Positions 56,066 through 64,000 of a DNA stretch of 64,000 nucleotides are shown one piece after another. Under the pieces are notes generated by a model. The model was not told the DNA's origin and searched no databases. It saw only the letters and a program-made list of their open reading frames with translations. Source of the stretch: Ignavibacteria bacterium (GTDB taxonomy: Bacteria; Bacteroidota; Ignavibacteria; Tepidaquicellales; Tepidaquicellaceae). The stretch lies in the NCBI GenBank assembly GCA_028714695.1, contig JAQTLX010000003.1, positions 233,333 through 297,332 of the forward strand, written 5' to 3'. The stretch's first letter is position 1; each line of letters opens with the position of its first letter. The translations under genes were made by a program, and so were the position numbers.

Positions 56066-58609
56066 GTGAATTCCCGTAAAAAAAACATATCGTCAGCGAA
56101 AGTAACTGAATATATTAATAAGATATTAACGTTGTGTCTGAGAATTACATTGTTGTTTTATTTCTCGTTTTCCGCAGCGGCGGTATTCAGTCAGAGCAAT
56201 TTTAATATCCCCGTTGTATTTGTTTCGCGAAATCATCTTTCGGGCGGAAACATTTTATTTCCATCAGCAGGTCTCCTTCCGGGCATGGGACCGCATTCTC
56301 GTTTTACAGTTACGGGAGGAAGACTGATGGTGCGCGAAGTTGACGGAACAGTAAGAACTCTTATTGACAGCACAATATCGTTCAACGGAATTCATCTTAT
56401 TGACGTTCAGCAGCCCTGTGTGGACTGGGGCGGAGTAAAAATTGTTTTTTCGGGAATAGAAAGCCGGGACAGTTCCTGGCGCATTTATGAAATAAATAAA
56501 GACGGTTCGGGATTCAAAAAAATCACTAAGACTGACAGGGATGTCAACCTTACGCAGTTCGGAGCAGCGGCATACAGATTTTTAAAGTATGATGATATAG
56601 ATCCTGTTTACACTCCGGACGGAAAAATTGTTTTTGCTTCGACAAGATTTCCTACCGTATCGGAATTCGGCTCGGTGCTCGCAACAAATCTTTTTATAAT
56701 TGATACATCCGGAAATAATCTTTTCAGAATCACTTCCGAAAGGAACGGCGCGGAAAAACCTACAATTGACCCGACGACGGGAAGAATAGTATATTCGAGA
56801 TGGTGGCTTAATATTGACATGCCGAGCAATCAGACTGCATCGGGTCTTACGAGGAATGTTTCCGAAGCGCTTACGAGCGATATTGGAAATATCTGGCAGG
56901 TTAATATTATAAATCCCGACGGCGACGCACTGAAATTTTATTCGGGCGACGCGAGAAAAAGAAACACGCTTTTTACATACCGGCCGAGAATAGCCGCGAA
57001 CAATGATTTGTTCGGAGTTTTTGTTCCGCATATGCCGATGGTGTTTACGGGCGGCAGCAGCGGAATAAGATTTTATATGAAAGGATTATCCGAATATAAA
57101 TATATTTCGGGAGTCGATACTTCGACATCACTTTATATTTCAAATCCGCCTTCAACGGGAACATACATGCCGCCGTATTCTACGGACCCGCTGCCGCTTC
57201 CAGACGGAAGAGTGATGTTCTCGTATGCAAATTCAGTCGAAGTGCAGGATTACGGAATTTATGCCGGCAGCAGGGACGGAACGGGGATACAGCAGATTGT
57301 TGATTTACCGGGTACGCTTGAACTGAATGCGGAATTACTGATTCAGAAAACAAAACCGCCTGTGCCTTCTTATGTTACTGATTACGACACTAACAAAGTG
57401 CCGCCCATATCGAATCCTTCGTCTTTTTATCAGGGCGGATTTTTCCGATTCGATAATATGAATATTTATGCGAATGCGCCTGTAGACGTGCCGATAGACG
57501 ATGCGCCTCCACTGACAAAAAACGCAAAGTTCAGATTCTTCCTGAATTTTCAGAGACAGAATCCCGACGGTCAGGACATGCCGATATTTTTCAGGGAAAT
57601 CACGATTAATTACGACGGTAAAATAGCGCAGCCGGATTTACCGGCGAACGTATCGATGTTCGAGCAGGTAACGGATTCCGCCGGACACGTGCTTATGAAC
57701 GACGACGGTAAAATCGCGCATGTGACAGGCATGAACTTTGGCAAGAACGGTTCCGGAACAAAATGCGTCGGCTGCCACTCCGGGCATTCATTGATGCCCG
57801 TGCCGATTAATAATGCGGAAGCGCAGTATACAAATTATTCAACTTCCGCATCAGTAACGCAAAGCAGTTACAGGCAGGCCGGAAATATCTCTTACACAGG
57901 AAAAAAAGTAATCGACAGGAAGGCAAGAAACACTGATCTCGGAGTTAACTGGATTGCGGCGGGCGGCAACAACGAATATGTAGAACTGGTGTGGGTATTG
58001 CCGCTTGACGTAAGGGAAATAAAATTATATAACATCTTTCCTAATTTAATAAACGGCACAAACATACAGGTTACGGATTGTGAAATTTTTTTATATAACG
58101 GTGCGGCGCAGACCGGTCACATCGCATCGACGGGAGCGCTTGATGCAAACGGGAAATCCGTGATTGTAAGTCCCGTGGTTTCGATGGACAGAATGAAAAT
58201 AATTGTAAAAAGTTTTACGGGCACGATAAACGGAATATCGTCAGCAGGACTTGCCGAGGTCGAAACGATTGCAAGAGTAACAACATATCAGACCGGTATA
58301 GGTAATCCGAATATAATTGCTTCGGAATTTGCATTGTATCAGAATTATCCCAATCCATTTAATCCGGTTACGAAAATCAGATTCGATATACCGGGTAGCG
58401 GGAAATTGAATACCGGAAACGGCAACGTGATATTGAAAGTGTTTGATATTTCAGGAAAGGAGACAGCGGAACTCGTAAACGAATCCCTGAAGCCCGGAAG
58501 TTATGAAGTTACATTTGACGGGAGCAAACTTTCAAGCGGAGTATATTTTTATCAATTAGCGATTAACAATAAGCAATTAGCGGTAAAGAAAATGCTGATG
58601 ATTAAATAA
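56066..58609 (+). CDS. HzsA-like propeller protein with one CXXCH haem motif and T9SS tail
   Basis: The product has 847 residues from GTG 56066, 88 bases from a divergent cargo gene. A signal peptide (about 20-43, ending AVFSQ) follows a short basic stretch. The first 440 residues form a propeller with TolB-like strands (PVYTPDGKIVFASTRFP, GRIVYSRWWLNIDM, PLPDGRVMFSYA). One haem-binding motif CVGCHSGH is at 567-571, preceded by FFREITINYDG. This order resembles hydrazine synthase alpha (HzsA)-related proteins. A discoidin-like domain (about 600-720) follows, then the sorting domain (LYQNYPNPFNPVTKIRF). Hydrazine synthesis is not claimed: no subunits B or C are nearby. Confidence 0.75.
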   Translation: MNSRKKNISSAKVTEYINKILTLCLRITLLFYFSFSAAAVFSQSNFNIPVVFVSRNHLSGGNILFPSAGLLPGMGPHSRFTVTGGRLMVREVDGTVRTLIDSTISFNGIHLIDVQQPCVDWGGVKIVFSGIESRDSSWRIYEINKDGSGFKKITKTDRDVNLTQFGAAAYRFLKYDDIDPVYTPDGKIVFASTRFPTVSEFGSVLATNLFIIDTSGNNLFRITSERNGAEKPTIDPTTGRIVYSRWWLNIDMPSNQTASGLTRNVSEALTSDIGNIWQVNIINPDGDALKFYSGDARKRNTLFTYRPRIAANNDLFGVFVPHMPMVFTGGSSGIRFYMKGLSEYKYISGVDTSTSLYISNPPSTGTYMPPYSTDPLPLPDGRVMFSYANSVEVQDYGIYAGSRDGTGIQQIVDLPGTLELNAELLIQKTKPPVPSYVTDYDTNKVPPISNPSSFYQGGFFRFDNMNIYANAPVDVPIDDAPPLTKNAKFRFFLNFQRQNPDGQDMPIFFREITINYDGKIAQPDLPANVSMFEQVTDSAGHVLMNDDGKIAHVTGMNFGKNGSGTKCVGCHSGHSLMPVPINNAEAQYTNYSTSASVTQSSYRQAGNISYTGKKVIDRKARNTDLGVNWIAAGGNNEYVELVWVLPLDVREIKLYNIFPNLINGTNIQVTDCEIFLYNGAAQTGHIASTGALDANGKSVIVSPVVSMDRMKIIVKSFTGTINGISSAGLAEVETIARVTTYQTGIGNPNIIASEFALYQNYPNPFNPVTKIRFDIPGSGKLNTGNGNVILKVFDISGKETAELVNESLKPGSYEVTFDGSKLSSGVYFYQLAINNKQLAVKKMLMIK

Positions 58610-58705
58610 TGAAATTATTTAATCAGAAGTCCGCAATTCTTTTATGGCGGATTGCTGAATAATAACAAGGTAGTTTTATCAGTAACTCGCCAATCTTTTT
58701 GGAGA
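58600..58705 (+). repeat. Single copy of the 112-bp-type repeat at the 3' end of a T9SS cargo gene
   Basis: GATTAAATAA (58600-58609) pairs perfectly with TTATTTAATC (58615-58624); the left arm is the final Ile-Lys-stop codons of the preceding gene. A CCGC...GCGG element follows (58631-58650), then a stretch (58681-58705) identical over 25 bases to the reverse complement of 32839-32863. Bases 58600-58620 equal the reverse complement of 32812-32832. Element order matches one unit of the array at 32.6 kb. Confidence 0.85.
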
Positions 58706-58733
58706 AATGATGATAAAATAAATGGAGTGATTC

Positions 58734-58844
58734 GCGTTCCCAAATCCCTATGAATCGGGATACTAAGAACGCACAGGAGTTTGGGAACGAGGAGAACATA
58801 AAACAAACTCAATTATTCTTGTTCCCAAACTCCTGTTTGGGAAC
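58734..58844. repeat. Nested GTTCCCAAAC hairpin element
   Basis: GTTCCCAAAC (58821-58830) pairs perfectly with GTTTGGGAAC (58835-58844) around TCCT. CAGGAGTTTGGGAAC (58774-58788) is also a perfect 15-base match to the reverse complement of 58821-58835, giving a competing larger hairpin. Upstream, GCGTTC...ATCCC (58734-58748) pairs with GGGAT...GAACGC (58757-58772). The frame translated across it is not a gene. Confidence 0.75.
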
Positions 58845-58857
58845 ATCGAAAGTCATT

Positions 58858-59487
58858 TTATTTTGTAATAAATATCTCTCTAACTTTCTCCGCCACCGCC
58901 TCCCCGAAAATAGCAAACTGGCCGGGCAGGGGATGAACGCCGTCAATATCGGATACCTTCATATATTTGTTTGAATCCATGAACCCGCAGAGTGCGGCGT
59001 CAGCGACAGTTTTATAGCATCCCGCAAGTTTCTTCGATTCTTCTTCCATACCGCTGTATGCCATTTCGTTCAACGAAGACATTTTTCCCAGAACAGGAGG
59101 AGAAACAATTAATATCTTTGGAGGTGTGCCTCCGAAGACAGGCGACTGAACAATCCTTGTAAGCGAAATCAGTCCCCATGCGGAATCATTCGCGGTTTTT
59201 CCTACAAGTTTCATCAGGTCATTTAATCCGAGCATAATTATTACCAGGTCGAGAGGCGAGTGCGATTCCATCAGCATAGGCAGATACTCTTTTCCGTTTC
59301 TGTACGGAGCGTACGGAACATCCCAGCAGGTAGTTCTTCCTGTGATTGCTTCGGTTATCACTCTGTATCCGCTTCCGAGATTTTTTTCCATTACGCCGGG
59401 CCATGTTTCGGAGTACGGATATCTTGTGCCGTCCGCGGGATTATATCCCCAAGTAATAGAATCGCCGTAACATAAAATTGTTTTCAA
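58858..59487 (-). CDS. SGNH/GDSL hydrolase family protein
   Basis: The product has 209 residues with no signal peptide. Block I is CYGDSITWG (Ser10 nucleophile), block II Gly in AITGRTTCWD, block III LGLNDLM, block V DGVHPLPGQF with the Asp-x-x-His pair. The GDSITWGYNPADGTRYPYSETWP start matches the multifunctional arylesterase type of SGNH enzymes. It is cytoplasmic and stands alone between two repeat-bearing gaps. Confidence 0.92.
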   Translation of the reverse strand: MKTILCYGDSITWGYNPADGTRYPYSETWPGVMEKNLGSGYRVITEAITGRTTCWDVPYAPYRNGKEYLPMLMESHSPLDLVIIMLGLNDLMKLVGKTANDSAWGLISLTRIVQSPVFGGTPPKILIVSPPVLGKMSSLNEMAYSGMEEESKKLAGCYKTVADAALCGFMDSNKYMKVSDIDGVHPLPGQFAIFGEAVAEKVREIFITK

Positions 59488-59569
59488 ATTTTTGTATTTG
59501 ATATTTTACTTAAAATATATTTATCGTAATCATTTTGAAATGTATTCTTCTTTTCCAATTTCGATAACC

Positions 59570-59650
59570 GGATATTGGAGTCCCATAGGGACGGCAGTAA
59601 TTTAGAAAAATATAACAGGATAAAGGAGTCTTATAGGGACGGTAGTTTGA
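59570..59650 (-). repeat. Dispersed 50-bp hairpin repeat, locus C (two units, opposite orientation)
   Basis: Units beginning GGATA at 59570 and 59618 (48 bases apart) read, in reverse complement, CTGCCGTCCCTATGGGACTCC and CTACCGTCCCTATAAGACTCC (each given only to 20-odd bases of the unit core). The first has GTCCC/GGGAC arms around TAT, where the 31.6-kb array has GCCCC/GGGGC; the second has a broken stem. Confidence 0.6.
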
Positions 59651-59832
59651 TTCCATAACACTACAGGCTTTATGGATATTTAAAGAAAAACAATTCACTT
59701 CTATAATATTTACGTGCCTTTGCTGTAACAGACAGGTTCGACATTTAGAACAATAACACGACGATAAAATCATGAATGGAATTTCTATGCCGGAATATTA
59801 TATGGCTTCGTTTTCTAAAATAAGATGTGGAT

Positions 59833-59870
59833 AAAAAAAAGACTGATTAACTATTATTTAATCAGCCTTT
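59833..59870 (-). terminator. Rho-independent terminator of the beta-helix gene
   Basis: On the minus strand AAAGGCTGATTAA pairs with TTAATCAGTCTTT (plus-strand 59838-59850 and 59858-59870), with one G-U pair, and continues into eight T (A run 59833-59840). It is about 60 bases past the stop at 59933. Confidence 0.8.
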
Positions 59871-59932
59871 TTCGACGTCATATTTCGAACTGCCTTTAAG
59901 TTAATTTATAATTTACAATTTCATCTTTAAAA

Positions 59933-62900
59933 TTATTTAACAAGCACCATGCGTTTCGTCTGTACAAAATCTCCTGTCTGAATTCTGTAGAAATAAACAC
60001 CGGATGCCAAGTTGCTTCCGTTAAAATCTATGGTATAATTTCCGGCTAATTTAATATCGTTTACGAGTGTTTTTATTTCTTTTCCAGTAATATCGTAAAT
60101 TTTTAATGTTACTTTTCCGTCTTTCGGCAGTGAATACTTTATAGTTGTACTCGGATTGAACGGGTTGGGATAGTTTTGTGACAAATCGTATTGTTTGGGG
60201 GCTGCATTATTGATATTGTTATCACCTTGAATTCCGATTTTTGAATACAGAAAGTCATCCAATATGTTTTTTTCTTTTTCTTCTTTCTTCAGTGATTTCG
60301 AATATCTAAGAACGGAAATTGATTTTCGTTCTATTTTATTTTCTTCCGATTTAACTCGGGATATTTCGGATTTTGCTGTTTTTACATCCGTAATTCTTGA
60401 GAAAATATCTTTTTCAAGTTTCGAATCTTTTTCATTCTTTGTGTTTACATACGATCTATAAATCTTTTGTTTAACCGGGTCTTCGTTAATAGATGAATTT
60501 ACTTTTGTTTTTAGATATTCAAGATATTCATTTTCCGTCATATTTTCATCTTTGCTTGAAATCCCGCCCGAACCGTTTAATAACGAAAGTATTTCATCGT
60601 AATCCCAACTTGCCATAAGCCTTATATACGCCTCCGGATGATATAGGGCAATTAGTTCATAACCGGATAAAGCATCGTTATAATCTGTCATATTAACCAT
60701 ACACATCAAAGAGATATTATACGCGGTGTTATTAAAATCATCTCCGCACAAGCCTGATAATATCTTATTGTCAAGATAATTTTTTAAATCATTAAAAAGC
60801 GTGTTTCTAATACCCTGGTTACCGCTTGTATCAAGCATCTGATAATACGTATATAAATCTATTGCACTCTTGCAAACAAAGGTGCTATGAGGATAGGTGT
60901 TGATTAATGTTTTCAAATAAGTAATTGCCGCAAAATAGTTTCCTGCTGCAAATTCCTGATATGATTGTGTATATAAATAATCATCCGGAGACAATTGTGT
61001 ATTAGTGTTATTCGGTGTTTTGTAGATAGTATCTTTTATACCGTTACTCCAATTAATTATTTGCCAAATTGTTCCTAAATCTGTTGAAGTTTCACATGCA
61101 AAATCAGAACCGTTAAGATATGGTATTATTACGATGTTCTGATTATTAAAATCATACATTCCAAACAAATCTACACTCGGGGTATTTGTGCCGTTAAAGT
61201 CATTGTTCCTCATATTATAATACGGCGAAGTCTGTGTATTTACTCCTCCCCAAACGTATTTTGTATTGGCTGATTTTACAAAACAATTCTGTCCCCAATC
61301 AAGACGTGCATAACCTTCATTGATAAAAATATTGCCGTTATTTGAACTCGTGACTTTATTATTCCCGCCTAACCATATCAAACCGCCGTCTGTGGAAGGA
61401 TTTTCGGGCAATGGAGCAAGATTAGGATTTGATTGATATAAAGCAATATTATACGATGGGGAAGAAAATATATTTCTTAGAACATTCGTTCCGGATTGAG
61501 TAAGTTCAAAATTTCTACACTGACTGCCGTTGGACGAAAATGTATTGTTGTTGATAGTTCCCGTTATCTGTCTTCCGATAAAATTATATGACATCGCGCT
61601 GCCTTGTATTGTGTTGTTTACAAAATTAATCGGCACAAGACTACTGGTTTGGGATAATATCATGGCAGATACGGCACCGTTGTTTATGGTGTTATGTATT
61701 ATGTTGATGTTGTAAGAGGTTTGTATTTCTTCATTACCGGATAAATTTATCGGATATCTCAGCAATAATCCCATTCCGTAGTTTACCGGCATATTTAATT
61801 GATTACCCTGTATCGTAACATTATACGCATTGCGTAATTCAACGATAAAATTGCAAAAATTGTTTGCATTAAATGTATTATTAGTAATATTTCGAAAAAT
61901 ACCGGATGTCGAGGCGCTGTTGTTTACTATCTTAATAGAATTTTTCAAATTAGTAAAAGTGCAGTTCGTAATCGATGTCTGTGTTCCGGCATCCTCAAGA
62001 ATAAAACCAACACCCGGATTTTGACCATCAGTTGATGAAATTAAACTTTCGTTTGCAATTAAACTCGCCCCGTTCTTAAATTCAATTTTTGCGTTTGCTC
62101 CAAGTTTTATTTTCGACAAAACATTTGCTTGTAAGTACGTTCCGCTCCCGTCAAATGTTAAAGTTGTATTATTTCCCAGTACGAGATTTCCAAGTGTATC
62201 TAGGACTATCTTTCCCCTATTATTTACTACGTGATTTTGTCCGCAGAAATTTAATGATGAGTTCTTAAAAACTTTGTAAGCAGAATTATTATTCCAGGTA
62301 TAGTTACTGCCGGAATCTATTACTACACCATTGTAACATAGATTTATTTCGGCATTTTGTTCTCTGTTTAAATATGAATTTGGACTTAATATAACAGTAT
62401 CTCCACCACCGGATTGACCATAATTATACCCCGTTACCCAAAAATATTTATTCCGTTTTAAAATAAGCGAATCTCCAGATTGTATTTTAAAAGTAAAACA
62501 AATATTTGGAAAGCCGTATTCATCTCTATATGGCCATGCAGGAGTTGTAAATGTTTCACCGGGATGATTATTAACATTTCTGTTTATTATTGGAGGAGCA
62601 ATGTAATAGTCATTATAGTGCTGTGCATCGATAACAGTGTTATATCCCCATTTATCTGTAGAGCCGAAATTATAGAAAACCGTGTCGAGTAGGACTTTTG
62701 TTCCTAAAATAAGGCTGTTCACCTTATGGCTGTCAAGTGCAACAGGTGATATCGGAAACGGGGTTGTGCGCGCATAGAAGTTTTTCTCAAGCGGAACAGA
62801 ACTGTGGCCTGCAATTTCCCAAACTTTAAATTCCTTGCTTGGCAAACCACCGGCTATAGTATCATAACTTGCTATAGTATCGATTCCATAATAACCGACT

Positions 62901-63448
62901 CCCCCGCTATGATATGCATAAAAAAACACTTTTCGATGTTCCGGAAAATCATTTCTATATTCAATATGTATATCCCTGCCGTATGTCACGCCATTAACAT
63001 TCTGTCCGTATTTCGAATCAAGACTATTGAGATAAAAAGTATAATATTCTTCCGAGTATTGATTCTGTTTTATTGTGAACTGATATTTAGCAAAACCCCA
63101 GGAACCGTCTACAGGCTGAGAATATTCACTGCCGTTACATTGCGCTAAACTCAAAATATATTGCTGCGCGGTCCCGCTTCCAATAGCTTTAATAAAATCA
63201 ATAACAAATTGAAATCTCGTTGTTGAATTGAAATAGCGCGTTATTGTTCCTGCTTGTATATTTTTATATCGATTATAAATTGAATCAAGCGGATTGGCCG
63301 CTCCTTCAAACGGAACGGAGGCCGTTTTTATAGACACATAAATATTTTGTCCCATGTTATTGTGAACGCCCAGATCACCCGTTAAGTCATTCGGATTGCC
63401 ATCCTGCGACATGGAAAAATTTAAAAACATGAACAGTAAAACTATCAA
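59933..63448 (-). CDS. Large right-handed beta-helix protein with T9SS tail
   Basis: The product has about 1171 residues. The middle (about 380-700) carries parallel beta-helix repeats rich in Asn and hydrophobics (NNTLTFDGSGTYLQANVLSK, NNTFNANNFCNFIVEL, NNTIQGSAMSYNFIG). A helical part (about 860-1060) includes TPR-like segments and a Lys/Glu-rich stretch. The sorting domain begins near 1095 (LSQNYPNPFNPSTTIKYS). The start is doubtful: TTG 63448 gives a signal peptide with no positive charge (IVLLFMFLNFSMSQ), while the in-frame upstream bases encode TKTISTGIIN in the same frame, from an ACG codon at 63476-63478. It may bind or process surface polymers. Confidence 0.83.
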   Translation of the reverse strand: MIVLLFMFLNFSMSQDGNPNDLTGDLGVHNNMGQNIYVSIKTASVPFEGAANPLDSIYNRYKNIQAGTITRYFNSTTRFQFVIDFIKAIGSGTAQQYILSLAQCNGSEYSQPVDGSWGFAKYQFTIKQNQYSEEYYTFYLNSLDSKYGQNVNGVTYGRDIHIEYRNDFPEHRKVFFYAYHSGGVGYYGIDTIASYDTIAGGLPSKEFKVWEIAGHSSVPLEKNFYARTTPFPISPVALDSHKVNSLILGTKVLLDTVFYNFGSTDKWGYNTVIDAQHYNDYYIAPPIINRNVNNHPGETFTTPAWPYRDEYGFPNICFTFKIQSGDSLILKRNKYFWVTGYNYGQSGGGDTVILSPNSYLNREQNAEINLCYNGVVIDSGSNYTWNNNSAYKVFKNSSLNFCGQNHVVNNRGKIVLDTLGNLVLGNNTTLTFDGSGTYLQANVLSKIKLGANAKIEFKNGASLIANESLISSTDGQNPGVGFILEDAGTQTSITNCTFTNLKNSIKIVNNSASTSGIFRNITNNTFNANNFCNFIVELRNAYNVTIQGNQLNMPVNYGMGLLLRYPINLSGNEEIQTSYNINIIHNTINNGAVSAMILSQTSSLVPINFVNNTIQGSAMSYNFIGRQITGTINNNTFSSNGSQCRNFELTQSGTNVLRNIFSSPSYNIALYQSNPNLAPLPENPSTDGGLIWLGGNNKVTSSNNGNIFINEGYARLDWGQNCFVKSANTKYVWGGVNTQTSPYYNMRNNDFNGTNTPSVDLFGMYDFNNQNIVIIPYLNGSDFACETSTDLGTIWQIINWSNGIKDTIYKTPNNTNTQLSPDDYLYTQSYQEFAAGNYFAAITYLKTLINTYPHSTFVCKSAIDLYTYYQMLDTSGNQGIRNTLFNDLKNYLDNKILSGLCGDDFNNTAYNISLMCMVNMTDYNDALSGYELIALYHPEAYIRLMASWDYDEILSLLNGSGGISSKDENMTENEYLEYLKTKVNSSINEDPVKQKIYRSYVNTKNEKDSKLEKDIFSRITDVKTAKSEISRVKSEENKIERKSISVLRYSKSLKKEEKEKNILDDFLYSKIGIQGDNNINNAAPKQYDLSQNYPNPFNPSTTIKYSLPKDGKVTLKIYDITGKEIKTLVNDIKLAGNYTIDFNGSNLASGVYFYRIQTGDFVQTKRMVLVK

Positions 63449-63730
63449 GTTAATAATACCGGTGGATATTGTTTTCGTTGTAGTGGTGTTTAGTTAATAA
63501 AAGTATAACTATTTAATGCAAAATATAAATAAATATGTTTAATAACTATATATTTATACTTATTATTTTATATCAGATAATAATAAGCGCCAATTGATTA
63601 ATAACCAATGATACCAGGATTATACGCGAATTTAATATTGGATGTGTAGTGAAATGTAAATAGTAATCTTATAATTAAAGAATTTAGTGGGGATTTATTA
63701 GCAGAATTAAGTGCGTAATTAAACAAAATA

Positions 63731-64000
63731 CTACTTAATATAAATCATTTTTAATGTTTTTAAAAAAATATTATTACTGCCGGATTGGTTTGATGCATGT
63801 ATCCTGTAGAAATATATTCCTGATGACAAATTAGAAGCATCGAATATAACAGAATGACTTCCTGCCGGTTTTAATTCGTTGATAAGTGTTTTTATTTCCT
63901 TCCCCGTAATATCGAATACTTTTATTGTAACATGGCTTCTTACGGGAAGTGTAAAATAAATATTTGTAGAAGGATTAAATGGATTGGGATAGTTTTGGAA
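63731..64000 (-). CDS. C-terminal part of another T9SS-sorted protein (cut by window edge)
   Basis: The last 89 residues are visible, ending at TAG (63731-63733). The frame enters at FQNYPNPFNPSTNIYFTLP and continues through VFDITGKEIKTLINELKP, FDASNLSSGIYFYRI and ends KTLKMIYIK. It is a standard type A sorting domain; the cargo part lies beyond base 64000. A short insert (HASNQSGSNNIF) near the end is unusual for the domain. Confidence 0.9.
   Translation of the reverse strand, partial: FQNYPNPFNPSTNIYFTLPVRSHVTIKVFDITGKEIKTLINELKPAGSHSVIFDASNLSSGIYFYRIHASNQSGSNNIFLKTLKMIYIK

Larger units (their letters stand above)
59488..59932. other. Intergenic region with repeat locus C
   Basis: A 445-base gap between the SGNH gene and the beta-helix gene. 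It contains the inverted copy of the 50-bp repeat (59570-59650) and the terminator near 59833. The remaining bases are AT-rich with no gene, RNA or further repeat visible. Confidence 0.5.

Noticed and set aside
56066..58609. True hydrazine synthase subunit
   Set aside because: The similarity is in domain order only; no hzsB/hzsC neighbours and a T9SS tail that known HzsA lacks.
58750..58974. 74-residue plus-strand frame
   Set aside because: It runs through the GTTCCCAAAC repeat and into the 3' end of the SGNH gene on the other strand.
1..64000. tRNA, rRNA, riboswitch or prophage genes
   Set aside because: Intergenic regions were read on both strands and none showed a cloverleaf, known riboswitch core or integrase/phage gene; a covariance-model scan would be needed to exclude short RNAs.

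Overview
The window looks like a chromosomal segment of a bacterium from the Ignavibacteria or a nearby part of the Bacteroidota-Chlorobi group. The grounds are low-to-moderate GC by eye, a TonB-dependent receptor, a DUF5916 outer-membrane protein, a DUF6600 protein, and above all eight proteins with the type IX secretion (T9SS) type A tail, whose hallmark is a QNYPNPFNP motif about 80 residues before the C-terminus. Shine-Dalgarno sequences are weak or absent before many genes and TTG/GTG starts are common, sometimes overlapping the previous stop. No tRNA, rRNA, prophage, insertion sequence or CRISPR array was found.

Left part (1-16.8 kb): a minus-strand pair (small membrane-anchored protein, then a TonB-dependent receptor cut by the window edge), a CBM9/DUF5916 protein, and a long, mostly housekeeping plus-strand run: DUF2721, aldo/keto reductase, a divergent deacetylase-like protein, TadA, a methyltransferase, a KirBac-type potassium channel, a GH26 glycosidase, a DUF2007 protein, a BaiN/HI0933-type flavoprotein, a 5'-nucleotidase and Tex.

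16.9-23.3 kb: a four-gene cluster of two D-Ala-D-Ala-ligase-like ATP-grasp enzymes, a GNAT acetyltransferase and a lysine-2,3-aminomutase-like radical SAM enzyme, ended by a strong terminator. It reads as an uncharacterised pathway joining a beta-amino acid into a small peptide or conjugate. Next is a DUF6249 / DUF4097 lipoprotein / ECF sigma factor / anti-sigma-like group, probably envelope sensing.

23.3-31.4 kb (minus strand): rhomboid protease, PyrD, RfbC and RfbA, a PafA-type phosphatase, a bleomycin-hydrolase-like C1 peptidase, and the psuK-psuG pseudouridine catabolism pair. From 31.4 to 32.9 kb there is no credible gene. That stretch holds a 50-bp tandem repeat, several perfect hairpins, and a 112-bp tandem repeat that runs into the stop codon of the next gene.

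32.9-64 kb: T9SS cargo (an arylsulfotransferase-like enzyme, an alpha/beta hydrolase, beta-propeller and BNR proteins, an HzsA-like protein with one CXXCH motif, a right-handed beta-helix protein) interleaved with a complete kdpFABCDE potassium-uptake operon (the 29-residue kdpF is easily missed), an esterase, a DUF6600 protein, small iron-sulfur proteins, GrpB, DinB and an SGNH hydrolase. Non-coding repeats recur across the window: one ~50-bp hairpin family is present at 5.3, 31.6 and 59.6 kb, and another sits immediately 3' of two T9SS cargo genes (32.6 and 58.6 kb).
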